Source of the DNA: Epichloe hybrida
Lineage: Eukaryota; Ascomycota; Sordariomycetes; Hypocreales; Clavicipitaceae
Direction: 5' to 3'
NCBI GenBank assembly: GCA_019022495.1
Contig: JAFEKR010000032.1
Span: 496,001 to 560,000, forward strand
Length of the DNA stretch: 64,000 bases
The translations under genes were made by a program, and so were the position numbers. The notes under the pieces were generated by a model. The model ran no database searches. It was given only the letters and a program-made list of their open reading frames with translations, and was not told the origin of the DNA. This document shows positions 56,470 to 64,000 of this stretch, piece after piece. Numbering within the stretch: position 1 is the first letter of the stretch; each line of letters starts with the position of its first letter.

Positions 56470-57140
56470 TTATAATTTTATACTAATAAAAAGTAAGTCC
56501 TAATATAACTATAAGACTTACTTAAGTATATTTCTCTCTTTTAAACTAAAATTATATAACTAAGTAAAGAGATTACTATATTTATAGTATAACTAATAAG
56601 ACTTACTTTTAGACTTACTTTTTTATACATATTTCTTTTTAGCTAGAATTATATAACTAAGTAAAGAGATAATACTAGGTTTATAGTGTAACTAATGAGG
56701 CCCATTTTAGACCCACTTTTGTATATATGTTTTTTAAGCTAGAATTATATAACTAAGTAAAGAGATAATACTAGGTTTATAGTGTAACTAATGAGGCCCA
56801 CTTTTAGACCTACTTTTGTATATATGTTTTTTAAGCTAGAATTATATAACTAAGTAAAGAGATAATACTAGGTTTATAGTATAACTAATAGGACCCACTT
56901 TTAGACCCACTTTTGTATATATGTTTTTTTAGCTAGAATTATATAACTAAGTAAAGAGATAATACTAGGTTTATAGTATAACTAATAGGACCCACTTTTA
57001 GACCCACTTCTGTATATATGTTTTTTTAGCTAGAATTATATAACTAAGTAAAGAGATAATACTAGGTTTATAGTATAACTAATAGGACCCACTTTTAGAT
57101 CCACTTTTAAAAACACTTTATAACTAAGTAAGTAAGCTAA
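56470..57140. repeat. 97-bp minisatellite in hAT-like element o
   Basis: AACTAAGTAAAGAG starts at 56558, 56655, 56751, 56848, 56945, 57042 and 57122, a regular 96-97 bp period. Each unit has GACCCACTTTTAGACCCACT followed by TTTGTATATATG. This core matches that of the minisatellite at 48001-48760, although the rest of the unit differs. Confidence 0.9.
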
Positions 57141-57767
57141 AAGTAGTATAAATAATTAAACTTACTTTTAAAGCTTATTTATTTATTTACTTAATATTAA
57201 AAAAATAGTATATATATTATAATTATTCTTTATATAATATTTTAACCTTTCTTTATAAACTTTTCCTAGGTTTTTTCCTTCTCTTTTAGTTTAAAGAAGG
57301 TTAAAAGCTAATATAATTTATTATAATTATAATAAAATAGTTTAATAGTAAAAGAAGTATGTATTAAATAAGGATTAATTTTCTCTTTATAATAAATTCC
57401 TTATATATATAAGTATATTTTTATTAGAGTTTTAATCTTATTTATTTAGAATTATAAATTATTTCTTTAGGGTAAATATTATATTTAAAGCAAAAATACT
57501 ATATTAAAATGCATAGTAAATCCTATAAAAAAGCTAGAAAGATAGGATAACCTTTAAAATATAAAGAATAAATATTACTATAAGTTAAGTTTAGATAATA
57601 CTATTTATAGCTACCCTATATATATATATAGCTTAATAGTCTAAATTAGCTAAAACTTTATAATTCTATAACTAAATACCTAAATAGTATAAGAATTTAA
57701 GGATATCTTATTTAGATTATATGAAAAATCTACTATATAATAAGTATATATACTACCTTACCCTTTT
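57141..57767. other. AT-rich right arm of hAT-like element o
   Basis: Almost pure A/T with short poly-T and poly-A runs. No coding frame. It corresponds in position to 48761-49382 of element n. Confidence 0.45.
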
Positions 57768-57840
57768 AACAATATATTGTATTGCATTGTGTTGTATTGC
57801 ATTGTAATGTATTGTATTGTATTGTATTATAATGTATTTT
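57768..57840. repeat. Degenerate TTGTA pentamer array
   Basis: AACAATATATTGTATTGCAT followed by further TTGTA units, probably the subterminal right end of element o. It fades into AT-rich DNA instead of reaching ATGCTCTG. Confidence 0.65.
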
Positions 57841-58100
57841 TATATAATAAATAATTATAATAAATTATAGAAAATAGATGTAAGCATAGGAAGACCCTTA
57901 ATATATTAAGAAAAAAGCATTCTTTAAATTAGATATAAAAGAATATTACTAAGATATTATATATTTAAAATAATCTATCTATCATTATTTTAGAGGACTA
58001 AAACCTTCGCATAAACTTCCGCACCGCTTTAAAGGTCCGGAACCGCCTCTAAAATACAAACCACATTAATATTTAAATTCCTTGCCTCCGTTTACCCCCC
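57841..58100. other. Junction DNA with 10-bp inverted repeat
   Basis: AT-rich to 57986. A 69-bp segment bounded by ATTTTAGAGG (57987-57996) and CCTCTAAAAT (58046-58055) has a GC-richer centre. C-rich sequence (TTTACCCCCCCC, about 58090) then leads into the LINE. The exact LINE 5' end is not determinable. Confidence 0.4.
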
Positions 58101-58139
58101 CCTATAATATTGCATTACGATAAAGCTAGTGGTAGGAGT

Positions 58140-59525
58140 GCGAATATGCTAATAGTAATTAACTTAGGAGAAAGGGGGCTAGTATAGAGCTACTACTACC
58201 TAAATATAGGAATAGAATAGTTTAACGTTTAGAGTAGTAAGAATAACCCTATGACAGACTAGAACTAATTTAAATATCTAGATAATATAAAATACTATAA
58301 TAAAATCATAAGCCTTATCCCTAGTAATAAAGTTACTTAGGTATAGTGTATTACTAAAGCTATTACTAGATAGGTAGCGGACTATGCCTAAGCTAAAGCA
58401 AAGGTAATAAACTATAATAATAGTAATATTTACACTACTAAAGAAGCCCTTAAATAAGCCCTTAAAGAGGCTATTAAAGAAAGAGCTAAAGGAAGTAACA
58501 CTCTAACCTAGGTAAGTATTACCACTAGCCTAGCCCCTAAATAAATAAATAACTTACCTCCCTCTCTCTAGATCCCTAGTAGATAGGACTAAGAGGTACT
58601 TATTAAAGGGAATACTATCTAGGAATTACTTTAGTCTAGGGGCGCGAAAGATATAGTAATAGTAGTAAATAAAGCTATAGGCTAGACTATAGTAGTAGTA
58701 GCTAGAAGACTCCCTAGTAGGGATATAATTATTACCTTTAAAGGAAACACTACCTAACATAAAGAAGACTAAAAATGGATTACTAAAGCATTTAGGCTAG
58801 AGGTAACCCTTTACTATTATGTACTTAGCGTTATTATTAAAGGATTCCTAACTAAATATACCTCTCTTAAGAACCTAGTAATAGAAATCAGAAAGGCTAA
58901 TAAGGTAAATATAGTAAAGGTAATAGTAAGATAACCCTAGGGTAAAGGCGCCTAAAGAACTACTCTAATACTAGGCCTAGCTAAAGTAAAAGATACTAAT
59001 AAGATATACTAAGATAATATAGTCTTTAAAGCAAAGCTTTTCTAAACTAAACTATATAACAAGACCCTATAACCCTAATAGTGCTATAATTACTTCTAAA
59101 CTAGCTATATAGCTAAGTTTTATAAGGTAGTACTAAGGTATAGTAAGTGCGGAGCTAGCTATTATAAGGATAGAGAGTCCTCCTACCTAGTAAAAGATAG
59201 ATAGGTAAAAGAGAACTATATCCTATACTCTAGACCGCACCTAGCCTAGTTAAGGGACTATCCTATCCTAAAAGAGAAGTAAAATACTGCTAAAGCAGGA
59301 TATCTTAAATAGCCCTTCTACTTTACTACTTACTCCCTAAGTAAAGGCTTAACTACACCCTATAAGAGACCTAGCATAGTAGCAGAACTTATTATTATAG
59401 TAAGTAAAAAGAGAGAACGCCTTATAAATACGGAATAAAGCGCTAAATAACTAAGATTAGGAAGCATTAGATAGTATACGGAGCGACTTAGAGCTAGAAT
59501 AGAGCTAGCATAAGATAGTAGTAAC
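58140..59525 (+). pseudogene. LINE ORF1 (gag-like, zinc knuckle) relic
   Basis: Possible start at the ATG at 58147. Readable blocks include QKWITKAFRLEVTLYYYVLS (about 58765-58825), LVIEIRKANKVNIVKVIV, and TLILGLAKVKDTNKIYQDNIVFKA. The region PQQCYNYF*TSYIAKFYK (59065-59125) plus KCGASYYKDRE represents two CCHC knuckles, with Cys-to-Tyr and Gly-to-Ser changes at several ligands. In LINEs this protein binds element RNA. It ends near the stop around 59525, just before ORF2. Confidence 0.8.
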
Positions 59526-59534
59526 TAATAACCC

Positions 59535-62500
59535 CCCTAATTAATATAATAATATTATAAGTCCTTTTCTAGAATATAAATAAGAAGAATAAACTAGTAT
59601 ATATAGCGCTTTATTACTAGACTAATATAGATGTAATCACAATCTAAGAATAGGAACACATAAGAAACCTATAGCCCCTAGCACTAGGCCTTGCCTAGTT
59701 CTAACTCGTGTATTATAACAGATGTAACGTAGTATATATAAATAAGAAACACGGAGTAAGGTTATGGTTAGCCTAGGGAGAGACTAACTAGTTACTAGTA
59801 AAGCTATAAGGAGTTAATATTTACTCCCTTTACTTAGAGAGATATAGTAATAACTAAAACACCCCTATTTATATAATTAACCTAGAGGAGCCCTATAACT
59901 AAAGCGTATTTATAGGTAACTTTAACTAAAAGCACCCCCTCTAGGATAAGCTAGATAGGAAAACTAATAGAGTGGACGAACTACTAGAGTTTATAGACTA
60001 GTAAAGGCTCGGACTTGTTATACCCTAGGGCAAGCCTATAAGATAATATAAAGATAATAAAGATAGCACTATTAATCTAGTATAGGCTACACTAGATATT
60101 AGAGTTTACTATAAAGGCACTAAAGACATCCCTAGATCTAACTATATCCTATAACTAATTAGCATCTTTAATAAATAGTAGGAAGCTATCCCTTAGGTCC
60201 TTAGATATATATAGGGAGCTATAAACTAACCACACATAAAGGCAGAGGCTGTAATTAGACTCTAGCCTAAGAACGCGCTAGACTTATGTAATAAAGAGGG
60301 AATAGATAACTATATAATATAGCTTATTATAAGCCTATAATAGATTATAGATAAGGTAGTCCTAAAGAAGGCCTAGGGACTCCCTAGCCTAGAGGTATAG
60401 TGGTTAAGGAAAGCCTAAGAGTTAGTTAGTAAAGCAAGGCAAGCTAAGAGATAATAAAGATACTAGAGGACTAATGTAAACTAGTAAGCCTATACTAAGG
60501 TAAATAAGGACTAAGAACGCGTTATAAGGGAAGAGAAAAAAAATATATAGAGGGATGTATTATAAAAGGCTAATATATAGGAAAAAGACAAAGGGGTCTA
60601 GAGGCTTAAGAGATAAGCCTAGCTTTAAAGCTAGGCCCCCCTAGAGCTCCCTAGACTCCTTAAGCTAAAAAGAAGTAAAAACAACCCTAACCTAGCTACT
60701 ATATATAATAATAAGGCTAGTGTACTAGCATAAAGATTCTTCCCTAAGCTAATAGTAAACCTCTTGTATATACTAAACCTCTCCTTCCTAGAGCTAGAAA
60801 ACGCACTATTACTAGATAAAGAATAATTTAGGTAAGAGGAGATTAATAATATCCTAGTAAATATAGCTAGTTAGAAGGCACTAGGGGATAATAAACTCCT
60901 AGCAGGCCTTATTAAAGCCTATAATAACCTAGCTAAAGATGCTATAGCTAGGCTCCTAAATATAGTCCTAGAAATAGGATACTTCCTAGCCTACTTCTAA
61001 ACTATAAGGGTAGTAGTAATTAGGAAACCTAGTAAAACCACTAAGGAAATAAGGAGAGCTAATATATAAAGACTAATCTTATTACTTAATATAGTAGGAA
61101 AGATTATAGAAGTAGTAATAGTAAAGTAACTTATAGCCTTTACTAAGGTAAAGGGGCTACTCCCTAAACTCTAGATAGGTAATAGGATAAATAAATTAAT
61201 AGAAACTATAATAAAAGTTCTTATTAAATACATTAGGGAGGCCTAGGGTAGGGGTAGTATTGCCTTGCTAGCGTAAATAGATATATCTTTAGTGTTTAAT
61301 AGAGTTAGCTACCTATACCTAATATACCTGCTTATAAAAATAGAAGTCCTATAATAGCTAATAGTAGTAATATAAAGCTTCCTTATAGATAGAATAAGCT
61401 AGCTTAGCTTTAATAAAGGACTCTCTAGACTATTTATAATTAAGGCTAGCACCCTATAGGGTTTACCCCTCTCCTTAATTCTTTTCTTACTTTACTTAGT
61501 AAAGCTTTATGTCTATCTCTAGGCTATTCTAAGCATAGTAGCTATAGGATTTATAAATAATATAAATATAGTAGCCTTTAGTAAGAATATAGTATAGACC
61601 TAGAGGAGACTAGAAGCTATATAGAAGATTTATAAGAAATAGGTAAAGTAAGTAAGAGTTAAGTTTAACCTAGCTAAAACTAAACTTATATACTTTAGTA
61701 AGTCCTATAGACTTCCTTAGGCTAAAGTCTAACTTAGAGTAGAGAAAATAGTGCCTATAGAATTATATAAATTCCTAGGAGTATAAGTTAATAGAAAACT
61801 TAACTAAAGCGCCTATAGAAATATCCTTAAGGGTAAGCTAGCCTAGTAGTAGCTTATACTCTCTAAGCTAGTAATATTAGCCTAGGGATATAGCTTTAGA
61901 GATACTAGACTTCTATATATATAAGTAGTCTAGCTTATCCTTACCTATAAAGTAAGCGCTTACTACACCCTTACTAAGAAGGGAGGAAAGCTAAGAGAAG
62001 TAGTAAAAAGCTTTATAGTAGATTAATTAGCTTACCTCTAGATTATTATAAGGGCGTTTAAGGCTATACCTATTATATAACTAGAGGTTAAGACTTATAT
62101 CCCCCCCCTTAACCTCTACTTAAATAAGATAAAGTAAAGGTTTAAAGATAGAATTATTAATAGTAAGATAGCAAGAATAATCCAAGCTATAGCTAACTTA
62201 GTTATAATAGTACTATACTATAGAAGAAGACCCTTACCTATTAATAATAAGCTAGATATAAATATAAATAAGGAATAGAAGAAATATTAGGAGGACTAGT
62301 ATAATAAGGAGAGGCTAGCCTAGAGTAAACGCGTTAGAGAACTAACTAAAGACTAACCACCCTCCTATAACCTAAAGGAAATCTAGGAATTCCATACTAA
62401 CATAGATAAGCATGTCTCTTTAATAATTATCTAACTATGTATAGGAAAGATAGGCTTAAATAAGTTCCTATTCTAAAGAAAGGTTCCTAGGGTGGTTTCG

Positions 62501-62860
62501 CCCCTATGTAGCTGTGGTTAAGCTATAGAAGACTAATACTATATACTAGTTAATTATAATAAATACAACCATAGGCAACCTTAGTAGCGATAGCCTGCTA
62601 ACGCACAGGAGGCAAGGCTAGCCCTAAATAAACCTTAAAAAGTAAAATATTTAGCTAAATAGTTCCTTAGCACAAGACAACTCTAATATTACTTATTAGC
62701 ATAGGAGCTAGCTATAAGATAGCTTAGAATACCTCTGGACCTAGGCTAACTTTATTAATAGATAGAAAACCTCCTAATTATAAATCTAGTATAAGGGATA
62801 GAATGGATAGTATAGGCATAGAGGCAGGCTAGGGGAGGGACTAATTTTATAATTTATAAT
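59535..62860 (+). pseudogene. LINE ORF2 (endonuclease, RT) relic
   Basis: Endonuclease at about 59555-60250, with DVITIQEQEH (catalytic Glu) and FIGNFNQKHPL near 59910-59945, where family members have GDFN (Asp changed to Asn). Reverse transcriptase at about 60960-61800, with QIGNRINKLIETII, IDISLVFNRVSYLYLIYLL, GLPLSLILFLLYLV and GFINNINIVAFS (61549-61585). The last has both Asp of the FxDD active site changed to Asn, as expected of G-to-A RIP. A C-terminal GKIGLNKFLFQRKVPRVVSP block and the CSCGQAIEDQYYILVNY zinc-like motif follow near 62450-62560. There are many TAG/TAA codons for Gln and Trp. I see no RNase H domain. Confidence 0.82.
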
Positions 62861-63300
62861 TATAATAGAGAATATTTAGGCCTAGAACTATTATTAGATT
62901 AATTTTAACTATAAACTCTAGGTATTATAAGTCTTACTAGCCTACTACTACCCTTACTCTAAACTAAAATTAAGCTACTACCTTATTCCTTCTCTAGGAA
63001 GGGGGTTATACTTATAGCCACCTAGTTATAACTTTTTATAGGGATAATAGTAAGCAGGAGATAGTTTATCTTTACTACACACGCGTTAAGGTATGTAAGC
63101 TAAAAGATAAGCTTAGTATGCTATTTCTTAGAGAAACTAGCCTAGTCTAGGCCTACTACTAAGGCGCTTTATTTCTTCTTTGCTTAATTACTAGTATAAA
63201 GCTTCTTAACCTAGTCCTAGAAGCCTTCTAGAGTCTATTAAGGAGGATATTAGAGCTAGAATAAACCCGCCACTAGGCTAGAGTAGACTTACCTTACCCC

Positions 63301-64000
63301 TATTAGCTATAGAAGCCTAGGTCTTAACTAACTACTAGTGCTTATTCTAGTTACTAGATATATTTAGCTACATAGTAAATTAAATATAAAACTAAGCTAG
63401 AATAAAGGTGATTATTACCTAGTGGTATTAATAGTTCTAAACCTAATAGTTAAAACACGCATTAGTGGCTACCCCTATTTAGTAAGTTAGCCCTATTACT
63501 AAGCTAGAGTAAGGCTAACCTACTAACAATAAGATAGCACTAATGCCTAAGGTCCTAAATTAAATAAGACTTATAGGACATGTATTAGACTTCTCTTAGT
63601 ACACTAAGCTAAGGCAAATTAGTAGCGGACTAGGCCTAGAATAGAGGCGAACATAACTTATAGACAGACCCTTTTCTATTACTTATGTATATTGCTTCTT
63701 AGTTATAGACTTCCTTAGGAAGTTCTTATACTTATGGGATTCCTAGGCGAATTAGAGTTAGATAAGTAGTAATACTAGAGTACTTATAGCTTCTAGCGCT
63801 ATTATACTAGATTTGTTCTAAATCTATAGTAAATGTTAGTAAATAACCTAACCCTAGCCTAGGATAGCCTTAAATAGCTAGAAAGAAAAGAAAAACCTAT
63901 AGGAAGTTTAATATAAAGAGAAAAAAGAGACTAGGACCCTAGGGGGGGGAGAGCTCTCTTTTATACTTATAGAGGGGGGGGGGGGATAATTTAGATAACT
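63301..64000. other. Unassigned region with G runs at window edge
   Basis: Follows the last readable LINE sequence. It may contain the LINE 3' untranslated region. No frame longer than short stop-broken pieces is convincing. Two G homopolymers, 8 and 12 bases (63942-63949, 63974-63985), flank the palindromic AGAGCTCT near the window end. Confidence 0.4.

Larger units (their letters stand above)
49578..57840. mobile_element. Non-autonomous hAT-like element o, carrying Copia-2 (right tip lost)
   Basis: Begins CAGAGCATTGCAATAC with AATAC/GTATT pentamer runs (49585-49730). The 8 bases CATACGGG before it are the presumptive target. It continues with an AT-rich arm holding five exact 10-mers (49791-49840), the Copia-2 copy k (50084-56459), a 97-bp minisatellite (56470-57140), an AT-rich arm, and subterminal TTGTA runs (57768-57840). 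The terminal ATGCTCTG and second duplication are missing. Without Copia-2 it is about 1.9 kb, the same size and plan as element n, but with ATACA-type instead of ATTAC-type pentamers. Confidence 0.68.
58101..63300 (+). mobile_element. Tad1-type LINE (non-LTR retrotransposon), RIPped
   Basis: Two consecutive relic frames in the order gag-like ORF1 (with CCHC zinc knuckles), then ORF2 with an APE-type endonuclease, reverse transcriptase and C-terminal Cys-rich motif. This is the fungal Tad1/CgT1 plan. No LTRs flank it. A poly-A or simple 3' tail was not identified, so the 3' end (about 63300) is a guess based on loss of readable protein. Confidence 0.82.

Overview
This 64 kb window looks like a transposon graveyard from a filamentous ascomycete (Pezizomycotina). 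I find no intact host gene, no rRNA or complete tRNA gene and no CRISPR array. The DNA is strongly AT-rich and dominated by TpA. Transposon reading frames can be followed for kilobases, but glutamine, tryptophan and arginine codons are repeatedly replaced by TAA, TAG or TGA. That is the pattern left by repeat-induced point mutation (RIP, C-to-T mainly at CpA on either strand), hence the assignment. Species cannot be named.

Layout. 1-4160: pol of a Copia element (Copia-4, +). 4161-6801: 3' half of a second Copia family (Copia-1, +) ending in its LTR. 6802-10179: Gypsy pol (- strand), split by an almost pristine 595 bp terminal-repeat retrotransposon in miniature (TRIM, 7469-8063). 10180-12095: tail of a chromodomain Gypsy (-). 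12096-17473: truncated Copia-2 (-). 17474-18827: Gypsy gag plus LTR (-). 18828-20791: weakly RIPped segment with a Tc1/mariner transposase relic. 20835-22440: GC-rich minisatellite with embedded palindromes. 22578-33749: a Copia-1 element (LTR, gag) interrupted by a Copia-3 element, which itself carries a solo Copia-1 LTR and an inverted, internally deleted Copia-1 copy; a further LTR-like insertion sits in the gag zinc knuckle. 33750-34588: unassigned, hairpin-rich DNA.

34589-57840 is a deep nest. A hAT-like terminus (34589) is interrupted by a near full-length Copia-1 element (34820 onward). Its 3' LTR was struck twice by ~1.9 kb non-autonomous elements with CAGAGCAT ends; the first has a perfect 8-bp target duplication. 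Each of the two carries a ~100 bp minisatellite and a complete Copia-2 element with intact 5-bp target duplication (41771-48000 and 50084-56459). 58056-63300 is a Tad1-type LINE (gag-like ORF1; ORF2 with endonuclease and reverse transcriptase); the last 700 bp is unassigned and ends in long G runs.

Function. None of the coding elements could now make a functional protein. The features most worth attention are the TRIM with a putative Tf1-like self-priming signal, the minisatellite-bearing hAT-like family, the palindrome shared between the minisatellite and a GC-rich filler inside an inverted Copia, and a primer-binding-site-like motif shared by three Copia families.
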